A DNA stretch of 64,000 nucleotides. It comes from Luidia sarsii. Its lineage: Eukaryota; Echinodermata; Asteroidea; Paxillosida; Luidiidae. Positions 14,101 through 28,785 of this stretch are shown piece by piece. The DNA is taken from positions 21,224,799 to 21,288,798 of the forward strand of contig OX465109.1 of assembly GCA_949987565.1 (NCBI GenBank), given 5' to 3'. Position 1 is the first letter of the stretch. The number at the start of each line of letters is the position of its first letter. The position numbers were made by a program, and so were the translations under genes. Below the pieces are notes generated by a model, which worked only from the letters and a program-made list of their open reading frames with translations, was not told where the DNA came from and ran no database searches.

Positions 14101-17100
14101 TGGCAGGGGACTGATGTGTATCCCAGTCAGGCACATTGCGGTATTGAAACATGGCATGGCAGGAGAGTGACATGTATCACAGTCAAGCTCATTGTGGTAT
14201 TGAAACATGACATGGCAGGAGAGTGACGTGTATCACAGTCAGGCGCATTGCGGTATTGAAACATAACATGGCTGGAGAGTGACGTGTATCACAGTCAGGC
14301 GCATTGCTGTATTGAAACATGACATGGCAGGAGAGTGACGTGTATCACAGTCAGGCACATTGCGGTATTGAAACATGACATGGCAGGAGAGTGATGTGTA
14401 TCACAGTCAGGCACATTGCGGTATTGAAACATGACATTGCAGGAGAGTGACGTGTATCCCAGTCAGGCACATTGCTGTATTGAAACATGACATGGCAGGA
14501 GAGAGACGTGTATCACAGTAAGGCACATTGCGGTATTGAAACATGATATGGCTGGAGAGTGACGTGTATCACAGTCATGCTCATTGTGGTATTGAAACAT
14601 GACTTGGCAGGAGAGTGACGTGTATCACAGTAAGGCGCATTGCGGTATTGAAACATGACATGGCAGGAGAGTGATGTGTATCCCAGTCAGGCACATTGCG
14701 GTATTGAAACATGACATGGCAGGAGAGTGACGTGTGTCACAGTCTGGCACATTGCGGTATTGAAACATGACATGGCAGGAGAGTGACGTGTATCACAGTC
14801 AGGTACATTGCGGTATTGAAACATGACATGGCAGGAGAGTGACGTGTATCCCAGTCAGGCGCATTGCGGTATTGAAACATGACATGGCAGGAGAGTGACG
14901 TGTATCACAGTCATGCTCATTGTGGTATTGAAACATGACATGGCAGGAGAGTGACGTGTATCACAGTCAGGCGCATTGCGGTATTGAAACATGACGTCGC
15001 AGGAGAGTGACGTGTATCACAGTCAGGTTCATTGTGCTATTGAAACATGACATGGCAGGAGAGTGACGTGTATCACAGTCAGGTGCATTGCGGTATTGAA
15101 ACATGACATGGCAGGAGAGTGACGTATATCACAGTCAGGCGCATTGCGGTATTGAAACATGACATGGCAGTAGAGTAACGTGTATCACAGTCAGGCACAT
15201 TGTGGTATTGAAACATGACATGGCAGGAGAGTGACGTGTATCACAGTCAGGTTCATTGTGCTATTGAAACATGACATGGCAGGAGAGTGACGTGTATCAC
15301 AGTCAGGTGCATTGCGGTATTGAAACATGACATGGCAGGAGAGTGACGTATATCACAGTCAGGCGCATTGCGGTATTAAAAAAAAACATGGCAGGAGAGT
15401 GACGTGTATCACAGTCAGACACATTGCGGTATTGAAACATGACATTGCAGGAGAGTGATGTGTATCATAGTCAGGTGCATTGCGGTATTGAAACATGACA
15501 TGGCAGGAGAGTGACATGTATCACAGTCAGGCACATTGTGGTATTGAAACATGAAATGGCAGGAGAGTGACATGTATCACAGTCAGGCACATTGTGGTAT
15601 TGAAACATGACATGGCAGGAGAGTGACGTGTATCACAGTCAGGTTCATTGTGCTATTGAAACATGACATGGCAGGAGAGTGACGTGTATCACAGTCAGGT
15701 GCATTGCGGTATTGAAACATGACATGGCAGGAGAGTGACGTGTATCACAGTCAGGCGCATTGCGGTATTGAAACATGACATGGCAGGAGAGTGACGTGTA
15801 TCACAGTCATGCGCATTGCGGTATTGAAACATGACATTGCAGGAGAGAGACGTGTATCACAGTCAGGCGCATTGCGGTATTGAAACATGACATGGCAAGA
15901 GAGTGACGTGTATCACAGTCAGGCTCATTGCGGTATTGAAACATGATATGGCAGGAGAGTGACGTTTATCCCAGTCAGGCTCATTGCGGTATTGAAACAT
16001 GACATGGCAGGAGAGTGACGTGTATCACAGTCAGGTGCATTGCGGTATTGAAACATGACATGGCAGGAGAGTGACGTGTATCACAGTCAGGTGCATTGCG
16101 GTATTGAAACATGACATTGCAGGAGAGTGATGTGTATCATAGTCAGGTGCATTGCGGTATTGAAACATGACATGGCAGGAGAGTGACATGTATCACAGTC
16201 AGGCACATTGTGGTATTGAAACATGAAATGGCAGGAGAGTGACATGTATCACAGTCAGGCACATTGTGGTATTGAAACATGACATGGCAGGAGAGTGACG
16301 TGTATCACAGTCAGGCACATTGCGGTATTGAAACATGACATGGCAGGAGAGTGAGGTGTATCACAGTCAGGTGCATTGCGGTATTGAAACATGACATGGC
16401 AGGAGAGTGACGTGTATCACAGTCAGGCGCATTGCGGTATTGAAACATGACATGGCAGGAGAGTGACGTGTATCACAGTCATGTGCATTGCGGTATTGAA
16501 ACATGACATGGCAGGAGAGTGACGTGTATCACAGTCAGGCGCATTGCGGAATTGAAACATGACATTGCAGGAGAGTGACATGTATCACAGTCAGGCACAT
16601 TGCGGTATTGAAACATGACATGGAAGGAGAGAGACGTGTATCACAGTCAGGCTCATTGCGGTATTGAAACATGATATGGCAGGAGAGTGACGTGTATCCC
16701 AGTCAGGCGCATTGCTGTATTGAAACATGACTTGGCAGGAGAGTGACGTGTATCACAGTCAGGCTAATTGCGGTATTGAAACATGACATGGCAGGAGAGT
16801 GATGTGTATCCCAGTCAGGCGCATTGCAGTATTGAAACATGACATGGCAGGCGAGTGACGTGTATCACAGTCAGGCTCATTGCGGTTTTGAAACATGACA
16901 TTGCAGGAGAGGGACGTGTATCACTGTCAGGCACATTGCGGTATTGAAACATGACATGGCAGGAGAGAGACGTGTATCACAGTCAGGCACATTGCGGTAT
17001 TGAAACATAACATGGCAGGAGAGTGACGTCTATCACAGTCAGGCGCATTGCTGTATTGAAACATGACATGGCAGGAGAGTGACGTGTATCACAGTTAGGT

Positions 17101-17188
17101 GCATTGCGGTATTGAAACATGACATGGCAGGAGAGTGACGTGTATCACAGTCAGGCACATTGCGGTATTGAAACATGACATGGCAGGA
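11200..17188. repeat. Higher-order satellite segment C (near-identical copy of B)
   Basis: Offset from segment B is 6327 bp at the start and 6215 bp after about 12.76 kb. The 112-bp difference is a clean loss of two units, where block B has two extra units at about 6.48-6.59 kb. Both the CCGTTGCGG deletion and the poly-A unit (15377) are present. The match to B ends near 17188, where C reads GGAAAGTGACG and passes into the GCATTACTATATTG family. Confidence 0.85.
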
Positions 17189-19439
17189 AAGTGACGTGTA
17201 TCACAGTCAGGCGCATTACTATATTGAAACATGACATGGCAGGCGAGTGACGTGTATCACAGTCAGGCACATTGCGGTATTGAAACATGACATTGCAGGA
17301 GAGGGACGTGTATCACTGTCAGGCGCATTGCGGTATTGAAACATGACATGGCGGGAGAGTGACGTGTATCACAGTCAGGCGCATTGCGGTATTGAAACAT
17401 AACATGGCTGGAGAGTGACGTGTATCACAGTTAGGCGCATTGCTGTATTGAAACATGACATGGCAGGAGAGTGACGTGTGTCACAGTCTGGCACATTGCG
17501 ATATTGAAACATGACATGGCAGGAGAGTGATGTGTATCCCAGTCAGGCACATTGCGGTATTGAAACATGACATTGCAGGAGAGTGACGTATATCCCAGTC
17601 AGGCACATTGCGGTATTGAAATATGACATGGCAGGAGAGTGACTTGTATCCCAGTCAGGCACATTGCGGTATTGAAACATGACATGGCAGGAGAGTGACG
17701 TGTATCCCAGTCAGGCACATTGCGGTATTGAAACATGACATGGCAGGAGAGTGACGTGTATCCCAGTCAGGCACATTGCGGTATTGAAATATGACATGGC
17801 AGGAGAGTGACTTGTATCCCAGTCAGGCGCATTGCTGTATTGAAACATGACTTGGCAGGAGAGTGACGTGTATCACAGTCAGGCTAATTGCGGTATTGAA
17901 ACATGACATGGCAGGAGAGTGATGTGTATCCCAGTCAGGCGCATTGCAGTATTGAAACATGACATGGCAGGCGAGTGACGTGTATCACAGTCAGGCTCAT
18001 TGCGGTTTTGAAACATGACATTGCAGGAGAGGGACGTGTATCACTGTCAGGCACATTGCGGTATTGAAACATAACATGGCAGGAGAGTGACGTGTATCAC
18101 AGTCAGGTTCATTGTGCTATTGAAACATGACATGGCAGGAGAGTGACGTGTATCACAGTCAGGTGCATTGCGGTATTGAAACATGACATGGCAGGAGAGT
18201 GACGTGTATCACAGTCAGGCGCATTGCGGTATTGAAACATGACATGGCAGGAGAGTGACGTGTATCACAGTCATGCGCATTGCGGTATTGAAACATGACA
18301 TTGCAGGAGAGAGACGTGTATCACAGTCAGGCGCATTGCGGTATTGAAACATGACATGGCAAGAGAGTGACGTGTATCACAGTCAGGCTCATTGCGGTAT
18401 TGAAACATGATATGGCAGGAGAGTGACGTTTATCCCAGTCAGGCTCATTGCGGTATTGAAACATGACATGGCAGGAGAGTGACGTGTATCACAGTCAGGT
18501 GCATTGCGGTATTGAAACATGACATGGCAGGAGAGTGACGTGTATCCCAGTCAGGCACATTGCTATATTGAAACATGATATGGCAGGAGAGTGACGTGTA
18601 TCACAGTCATGCTCATTGTGGTATTGAAACATGACATGGCAGGAGAGTGACGTGTATCACAGTAAGGCGCATTGCGGTATTGAAACATGACATGGCAGGA
18701 GAGTGATGTGTATCCCAGTCAGGCACATTGCGGTATTGAAACATGACATGGCAGGAGAGTGACGTGTATCACAGTCATGCTCATTGTGGTATTGAAACAT
18801 GACATGGCAGGAGAGTGACGTGTATCACAGTCAGGCACATTGCGGTATTGAAACATGACATGGCAGGAGAGTGACGTGTATCACAGTCATGCTCATTTTG
18901 GTATTGAAACATGACATGGCAGGAGAGTGACGTGTATCAGAGTAAGGCGTATTGCGGTATTGAAACATGACATGGCAGGAGAGTGATGTGTATCCCAGTC
19001 AGGCACATTGCGGTATTGAAACATGACATGGCAGGAGAGTGACGTGTGTCACATTCTGGCACATTGCGGTATTGAAACATGACATGGCAGGAGAGTGACG
19101 TGTATCACAGTCAGGTACATTGCGGTATTGAAACATGACATGGCAGGAGAGTGACGTGTATCCCAGTCAGGCGCATTGCGGTATTGAAACATGACATGGC
19201 AGGAGAGTGACGTGTATCACAGTCATGCTCATTGTGGTATTGAAACATGACATGGCAGGAGAGTGACGTGTATCACAGTCAAGCGCATTGCGGTATTGAA
19301 ACATGACATGGCAGGAGAGTGACGTGTATCACAGTCAGACGCATTGCGGTATTGAAACATGACATGGCAGGAGAGTGACGTGTATCACAGTCAGGCGCAT
19401 TGCGGTATTGAAACATGACATGGCAGGAGAGTGACGTGT

Positions 19440-22400
19440 ATCACAGTCAGGCGCATTGCGGTATTGAAACATGACATGGCAGTAGAGTAACGTGTATCAC
19501 AGTCAGGCACATTGTGGTATTGAAACATGAATTGGCAGGAGAGTGACGTGTATCACAGTCAGGTTCATTGTGCTATTGAAACATGACATGGCAGGAGAGT
19601 GACGTGTATCACAGTCAGGTGCATTGCGGTATTGAAACATGACATGGCAGGAGAGTGACGTATATCACAGTCAGGCGCATTGCGGTATTGAAACATGACA
19701 TGGCAGGAGAGTGACGTGTATCACAGTCAGACACATTGCGGTATTGAAACATGACATTGCAGGAGAGTGATGTGTATCATAGTCAGGTGCATTGCGGTAT
19801 TGAAACATGACATGGCAGGAGAGTGACATGTATCACAGTCAGGCACATTGTGGTATTGAAACATGAAATGGCAGGAGAGTGACATGTATCACAGTCAGGC
19901 ACATTGTGGTATTGAAACATGACATGGCAGGAGAGAGACGTGTATCACAGTCAGGCTCATTGCGGTATTGAAACATGATATGGCAGGAGAGTGACGTGTA
20001 TCACAGTCAGGTTCATTGTGCTATTGAAACATGACATGGCAGGAGAGTGACGTGTATCACAGTCAGGTGCATTGCGGTATTGAAACATGACATGGCAGGA
20101 GAGTGACGTGTATCACAGTCAGGCGCATTGCGGTATTGAAACATGACATGGCAGGAGAGTGACGTGTATCACAGTCATGCGCATTGCGGTATTGAAACAT
20201 GACATTGCAGGAGAGAGACGTGTATCACAGTCAGGCGCATTGCGGTATTGAAACATGACATGGCAAGAGAGTGACGTGTATCACAGTCAGGCTCATTGCG
20301 GTATTGAAACATGATATGGCAGGAGAGTGACGTTTATCCCAGTCAGGCTCATTGCGGTATTGAAACATGACATGGCAGGAGAGTGACGTGTATCACAGTC
20401 AGGTGCATTGCGGTATTGAAACATGACATGGCAGGAGAGTGACGTGTATCCCAGTCAGGCACATTGCTATATTGAAACATGATATGGCAGGAGAGTGACG
20501 TGTATCACAGTCATGCTCATTGTGGTATTGAAACATGACATGGCAGGAGAGTGACGTGTATCACAGTAAGGCGCATTGCGGTATTGAAACATGACATGGC
20601 AGGAGAGTGATGTGTATCCCAGTCAGGCACATTGCGGTATTGAAACATGACATGGCAGGAGAGTGACGTGTATCACAGTCATGCTCATTGTGGTATTGAA
20701 ACATGACATGGCAGGAGAGTGACGTGTATCACATTCAGGCACATTGCGGTATTGAAACATGACATGGCAGGAGAGTGACGTGTATCACAGTCATGCTCAT
20801 TGTGGTATTGAAACATGACATGGCAGGAGAGTGACGTGTATCACAGTCAGGCGCATTGCGGTATTGAAACATGACATGGCAGGAGAGTGACGTGTATCAC
20901 AGTCAGACGCATTGCGGTATTGAAACATGACATTGCAGGAGAGTGATGTGTATCATAGTCAGGTGCATTGCGGTATTGAAACATGACATGGCAGGAGAGT
21001 GACATGTATCACAGTCAGGCACATTGTGGTATTGAAACATGAAATGGCAGGAGAGTGACATGTATCACAGTCAGGCACATTGTGGTATTGAAACATGACA
21101 TGGCAGGAGAGTGACGTGTATCACAGTCAGGCACATTGCGGTATTGAAACATGACATGGCAGGAGAGTGAGGTGTATCACAGACAGGTGCATTGCGGTAT
21201 TGAAACATGACATGGCAGGAGAGTGACGTGTATCACAGTCAGGCGCATTGCGGTATTGAAACATGACATGGCAGGAGAGTGACGTGTATCACAGTCATGT
21301 GCATTGCGGTATTGAAACGTGACATGGCAGGAGAGTGACGTGTATCACAGTCAGGCGCATTGCGGAATTGAAACATGACATTGCAGGAGAGTGACATGTA
21401 TCACAGTCAGGCACATTGCGGTATTGAAACATGACATGGAAGGAGAGAGACGTGTATCACAGTCAGGCTCATTGCGGTATTGTAACATGATATGGCAGGA
21501 GAGTGACGTGTATCCCAGTCAGGCGCATTGCTGTATTGAAACATGACTTGGCAGGAGAGTGACGTGTATCACAGTCAGGCTTATTGCGGTATTGAAACAT
21601 GACATGGCAGGAGAGTGATGTGTATCCCAGTCAGGCGCATTGCAGTATTGAAACATGACATGGCAGGCGAGTGACGTGTATCACAGTCAGGCTCATTGCG
21701 GTTTTGAAACATGACATTGCAGGAGAGGGACGTGTATCACTGTCAGGCACATTGCGGTATTGAAACATGACATGGCAGGAGAGAGACGTGTATCACAGTC
21801 AGGCACATTGCGGTATTGAAACATAACATGGCAGGAGAGTGACGTCTATCACAGTCAGGCGCATTGCTGTATTGAAACATGACATGGCAGGAGAGTGACG
21901 TGTATCACAGTTAGGTGCATTGCGGTATTGAAACATGACATGGCAGGAGAGTGACGTGTATCACAGTCAGGCACATTGCGGTATTGAAACATGACATGGC
22001 AGGAAAGTGACGTGTATCACAGTCAGGCGCATTACTATATTGAAACATGACATGGCAGGCGAGTGACGTGTATCACAGTCAGGCACATTGCGGTATTGAA
22101 ACATGACATTGCAGGAGAGGGACGTGTATCACTGTCAGGCGCATTGCGGTATTGAAACATGACATGGCGGGAGAGTGACGTGTATCACAGTCAGGCGCAT
22201 TGCGGTATTGAAACATAACATGGCTGGAGAGTGACGTGTATCACAGTTAGGCGCATTGCTGTATTGAAACATGACATGGCAGGAGAGTGACGTGTGTCAC
22301 AGTCTGGCACATTGCGATATTGAAACATGACATGGCAGGAGAGTGATGTGTATCACAGTCAGGCACATTGCGGTATTGAAACATGACATTGCAGGAGAGT

Positions 22401-22905
22401 GACGTATATCCCAGTCAGGCACATTGCGGTATTGAAATATGACATGGCAGGAGAGTGACTTGTATCCCAGTCAGGCACATTGCGGTATTGAAACATGACA
22501 TGGCAGGAGAGTGACGTGTATCCCAGTCAGGCACATTGCGGTATTGAAACATGACATGGCAGGAGAGTGACGTGTATCCCAGTCAGGCACATTGCGGTAT
22601 TGAAATATGACATGGCAGGAGAGTGACTTGTATCCCAGTCAGGCGCATTGCTGTATTGAAACATGACTTGGCAGGAGAGTGACGTGTATCACAGTCAGGC
22701 TAATTGCGGTATTGAAACATGACATGGCAGGAGAGTGATGTGTATCCCAGTCAGGCGCATTGCAGTATTGAAACATGACATGGCAGGCGAGTGACGTGTA
22801 TCACAGTCAGGCTCATTGCGGTTTTGAAACATGACATTGCAGGAGAGGGACGTGTATCACTGTCAGGCACATTGCGGTATTGAAACATAACATGGCAGGA
22901 GAGTG
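19440..22905. repeat. Higher-order satellite segment D, first copy of a 3.5-kb duplication
   Basis: This stretch matches 25320-28785 at a constant offset of 5880 bp (105 units). Reading the two copies line by line I find only about ten single-base differences, for example ACATTCAGG against ACAGTCAGG near 20733 and GCTTATTG against GCTAATTG near 21580. That implies identity well above 99% and a recent duplication. Parts of this segment also match upstream units at an offset of 4816 bp. Confidence 0.85.
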
Positions 22906-25319
22906 ACGTGTATCACAGTCAGGTTCATTGTGCTATTGAAACATGACATGGCAGGAGAGTGACGTGTATCACAGTCATGTGCATTGCGGTATTGAAACAT
23001 GACATGGCAGGAGAGTGACGTGTATCACAGTCAGGCGCATTGCGGTATTGAAACATGACATGGCAGGAGAGTGACGTGTATCACAGTCATGCGCATTGCG
23101 GTATTGAAACATGACATTGCAGGAGAGAGACGTGTATCACAGTCAGGCGCATTGCGGTATTGAAACATGACATGGCAAGAGAGTGACGTGTATCACAGTC
23201 AGGCTCATTGCGGTATTGAAACATGATATGGCAGGAGAGTGACGTTTATCCCAGTCAGGCTCATTGCGGTATTGAAACATGACATGGCAGGAGAGTGACG
23301 TGTATCACAGTCAGGTGCATTGCGGTATTGAAACATGACATGGCAGGAGAGTGACGTGTATCCCAGTCAGGCACATTGCTATATTGAAACATGATATGGC
23401 AGGAGAGTGACGTGTATCACAGTCATGCTCATTGTGGTATTGAAACATGACATGGCAGGAGAGTGACGTGTATCACAGTAAGGCGCATTGCGGTATTGAA
23501 ACATGACATGGCAGGAGAGTGATGTGTATCCCAGTCAGGCACATTGCGGTATTGAAACATGACATGGCAGGAGAGTGACGTGTATCACAGTCATGCTCAT
23601 TGTGGTATTGAAACATGACATGGCAGGAGAGTGACGTGTATCACAGTCAGGCACATTGCGGTATTGAAACATGACATGGCAGGAGAGTGACGTGTATCAC
23701 AGTCATGCTCATTGTGGTATTGAAACATGACATGGCAGGAGAGTGACGTGTATCACAGTCAGGCGCATTGCGGTATTGAAACATGACATGGCAGGAGAGT
23801 GACGTGTATCACAGTCAGACGCATTGCGGTATTGAAACATGACATTGCAGGAGAGTGATGTGTATCATAGTCAGGTGCATTGCGGTATTGAAACATGACA
23901 TGGCAGGAGAGTGACATGTATCACAGTCAGGCACATTGTGGTATTGAAACATGAAATGGCAGGAGAGTGACATGTATCACAGTCAGGCACATTGTGGTAT
24001 TGAAACATGACATGGCAGGAGAGTGACGTGTATCACAGTCAGGCACATTGCGGTATTGAAACATGACATGGCAGGAGAGTGAGGTGTATCACAGTCAGGT
24101 GCATTGCGGTATTGAAACATGACATGGCAGGAGAGTGACGTGTATCACAGTCAGGCGCATTGCGGTATTGAAACATGACATGGCAGGAGAGTGACGTGTA
24201 TCACAGTCATGTGCATTGCGGTATTGAAACATGACATGGCAGGAGAGTGACGTGTATCACAGTCAGGCGCATTGCGGAATTGAAACATGACATTGCAGGA
24301 GAGTGACATGTATCACAGTCAGGCACATTGCGGTATTGAAACATGACATGGAAGGAGAGAGACGTGTATCACAGTCAGGCTCATTGCGGTATTGAAACAT
24401 GATATGGCAGGAGAGTGACGTGTATCCCAGTCAGGCGCATTGCTGTATTGAAACATGACTTGGCAGGAGAGTGACGTGTATCACAGTAAGGCACATTGCG
24501 GTATTGAAACATGATATGGCTGGAGAGTGACGTGTATCACAGTCATGCTCATTGTGGTATTGAAACATGACATGGCAGGAGAGTGACGTGTATCAGAGTA
24601 AGGCGTATTGCGGTATTGAAACATGACATGGCAGGAGAGTGATGTGTATCCCAGTCAGGCACATTGCGGTATTGAAACATGACATGGCAGGAGAGTGACG
24701 TGTGTCACAGTCTGGCACATTGCGGTATTGAAACATGACATGGCAGGAGAGTGACGTGTATCACAGTCAGGTACATTGCGGTATTGAAACATGACATGGC
24801 AGGAGAGTGACGTGTATCCCAGTCAGGCGCATTGCGGTATTGAAACATGACATGGCAGGAGAGTGACGTGTATCACAGTCATGCTCATTGTGGTATTGAA
24901 ACATGACATGGCAGGAGAGTGACGTGTATCACAGTCAAGCGCATTGCGGTATTGAAACATGACATGGCAGGAGAGTGACGTGTATCACAGTCAGACGCAT
25001 TGCGGTATTGAAACATGACATGGCAGGAGAGTGACGTGTATCACAGTCAGGCGCATTGCGGTATTGAAACATGACATGGCAGGAGAGTGACGTGTATCAC
25101 AGTCAGGCGCATTGCGGTATTGAAACATGACATGGCAGTCGAGTAACGTGTATCACAGTCAGGCACATTGTGGTATTCAAACATGAATTGGCAGGAGAGT
25201 GACGTGTATCACAGTCAGGTTCATTGTGCTATTGAAACATGACATGGCAGGAGAGTGACGTGTATCACAGTCAGGTGCATTGCGGTATTGAAACATGACA
25301 TGGCAGGAGAGTGACGTAT

Positions 25320-28300
25320 ATCACAGTCAGGCGCATTGCGGTATTGAAACATGACATGGCAGTAGAGTAACGTGTATCACAGTCAGGCACATTGTGGTAT
25401 TGAAACATGACATGGCAGGAGAGTGACGTGTATCACAGTCAGGTTCATTGTGCTATTGAAACATGACATGGCAGGAGAGTGACGTGTATCACAGTCAGGT
25501 GCATTGCGGTATTGAAACATGACATGGCAGGAGAGTGACGTATATCACAGTCAGGCGCATTGCGGTATTGAAACATGACATGGCAGGAGAGTGACGTGTA
25601 TCACAGTCAGACACATTGCGGTATTGAAACATGACATTGCAGGAGAGTGATGTGTATCATAGTCAGGTGCATTGCGGTATTGAAACATGACATGGCAGGA
25701 GAGTGACATGTATCACAGTCAGGCACATTGTGGTATTGAAACATGAAATGGCAGGAGAGTGACATGTATCACAGTCAGGCACATTGTGGTATTGAAACAT
25801 GACATGGCAGGAGAGAGACGTGTATCACAGTCAGGCTCATTGCGGTATTGAAACATGATATGGCAGGAGAGTGACGTGTATCACAGTCAGGTTCATTGTG
25901 CTATTGAAACATGACATGGCAGGAGAGTGACGTGTATCACAGTCAGGTGCATTGCGGTATTGAAACATGACATGGCAGGAGAGTGACGTGTATCACAGTC
26001 AGGCGCATTGCGGTATTGAAACATGACATGGCAGGAGAGTGACGTGTATCACAGTCATGCGCATTGCGGTATTGAAACATGACATTGCAGGAGAGAGACG
26101 TGTATCACAGTCAGGCGCATTGCGGTATTGAAACATGACATGGCAAGAGAGTGACGTGTATCACAGTCAGGCTCATTGCGGTATTGAAACATGATATGGC
26201 AGGAGAGTGACGTTTATCCCAGTCAGGCTCATTGCGGTATTGAAACATGACATGGCAGGAGAGTGACGTGTATCACAGTCAGGTGCATTGCGGTATTGAA
26301 ACATGACATGGCAGGAGAGTGACGTGTATCCCAGTCAGGCACATTGCTATATTGAAACATGATATGGCAGGAGAGTGACGTGTATCACAGTCATGCTCAT
26401 TGTGGTATTGAAACATGACATGGCAGGAGAGTGACGTGTATCACAGTAAGGCGCATTGCGGTATTGAAACATGACATGGCAGGAGAGTGATGTGTATCCC
26501 AGTCAGGCACATTGCGGTATTGAAACATGACATGGCAGGAGAGTGACGTGTATCACAGTCATGCTCATTGTGGTATTGAAACATGACATGGCAGGAGAGT
26601 GACGTGTATCACAGTCAGGCACATTGCGGTATTGAAACATGACATGGCAGGAGAGTGACGTGTATCACAGTCATGCTCATTGTGGTATTGAAACATGACA
26701 TGGCAGGAGAGTGACGTGTATCACAGTCAGGCGCATTGCGGTATTGAAACATGACATGGCAGGAGAGTGACGTGTATCACAGTCAGACGCATTGCGGTAT
26801 TGAAACATGACATTGCAGGAGAGTGATGTGTATCATAGTCAGGTGCATTGCGGTATTGAAACATGACATGGCAGGAGAGTGACATGTATCACAGTCAGGC
26901 ACATTGTGGTATTGAAACATGAAATGGCAGGAGAGTGACATGTATCACAGTCAGGCACATTGTGGTATTGAAACATGACATGGCAGGAGAGTGACGTGTA
27001 TCACAGTCAGGCACATTGCGGTATTGAAACATGACATGGCAGGAGAGTGAGGTGTATCACAGTCAGGTGCATTGCGGTATTGAAACATGACATGGCAGGA
27101 GAGTGACGTGTATCACAGTCAGGCGCATTGCGGTATTGAAACATGACATGGCAGGAGAGTGACGTGTATCACAGTCACGTGCATTGCGGTATTGAAACAT
27201 GACATGGCAGGAGAGTGACGTGTATCACAGTCAGGCGCATTGCGGAATTGAAACATGACATTGCAGGAGAGTGACATGTATCACAGTCAGGCACATTGCG
27301 GTATTGAAACATGACATGGAAGGAGAGAGACGTGTATCACAGTCAGGCTCATTGCGGTATTGAAACATGATATGGCAGGAGAGTGACGTGTATCCCAGTC
27401 AGGCGCATTGCTGTATTGAAACATGACTTGGCAGGAGAGTGACGTGTATCACAGTCAGGCTAATTGCGGTATTGAAACATGACATGGCAGGAGAGTGATG
27501 TGTATCCCAGTCAGGCGCATTGCAGTATTGAAACATGACATGGCAGGCGAGTGACGTGTATCACAGTCAGGCTCATTGCGGTTTTGAAACATGACATTGC
27601 AGGAGAGGGACGTGTATCACTGTCAGGCACATTGCGGTATTGAAACATGACATGGCAGGAGAGAGACGTGTATCACAGTCAGGCACATTGCGGTATTGAA
27701 ACATAACATGGCAGGAGAGTGACGTCTATCACAGTCAGGCGCATTGCTGTATTGAAACATGACATGGCAGGAGAGTGACGTGTATCACAGTTAGGTGCAT
27801 TGCGGTATTGAAACATGACATGGCAGGAGAGTGACGTGTATCACAGTCAGGCACATTGCGGTATTGAAACATGACATGGCAGGAAAGTGACGTGTATCAC
27901 AGTCAGGCGCATTACTATATTGAAACATGACATGGCAGGCGAGTGACGTGTATCACAGTCAGGCACATTGCGGTATTGAAACATGACATTGCAGGAGAGG
28001 GACGTGTATCACTGTCAGGCGCATTGCGGTATTGAAACATGACATGGCGGGAGAGTGACGTGTATCACAGTCAGGCGCATTGCGGTATTGAAACATAACA
28101 TGGCTGGAGAGTGACGTGTATCACAGTTAGGCGCATTGCTGTATTGAAACATGACATGGCAGGAGAGTGACGTGTGTCACAGTCTGGCACATTGCGATAT
28201 TGAAACATGACATGGCAGGAGAGTGATGTGTATCACAGTCAGGCACATTGCGGTATTGAAACATGACATTGCAGGAGAGTGACGTATATCCCAGTCAGGT

Positions 28301-28785
28301 ACATTGCGGTATTGAAATATGACATGGCAGGAGAGTGACTTGTATCCCAGTCAGGCACATTGCGGTATTGAAACATGACATGGCAGGAGAGTGACGTGTA
28401 TCCCAGTCAGGCACATTGCGGTATTGAAACATGACATGGCAGGAGAGTGACGTGTATCCCAGTCAGGCACATTGCGGTATTGAAATATGACATGGCAGGA
28501 GAGTGACTTGTATCCCAGTCAGGCGCATTGCTGTATTGAAACATGACTTGGCAGGAGAGTGACGTGTATCACAGTCAGGCTAATTGCGGTATTGAAACAT
28601 GACATGGCAGGAGAGTGATGTGTATCCCAGTCAGGCGCATTGCAGTATTGAAACATGACATGGCAGGCGAGTGACGTGTATCACAGTCAGGCTCATTGCG
28701 GTTTTGAAACATGACATTGCAGGAGAGGGACGTGTATCACTGTCAGGCACATTGCGGTATTGAAACATAACATGGCAGGAGAGTG
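25320..28785. repeat. Higher-order satellite segment D, second copy
   Basis: This is the downstream partner of 19440-22905 at an offset of 105 units. The copies part at both ends: at the left near 25320 (GGTTCATTGTGC units differ), and at the right near 28790, where this copy reads GACGTCTATC instead of GACGTGTATC. Confidence 0.85.

Noticed and set aside
2991..14208. Repeated 63- and 99-codon minus-strand open frames (2991, 6183, 7694, 12510, 13909, and 82 codons at 44367)
   Set aside because: They lie inside the satellite and repeat because the units repeat. A 56-bp period cycles through all frames, and the frames survive only where a variant removes the recurrent TGA.
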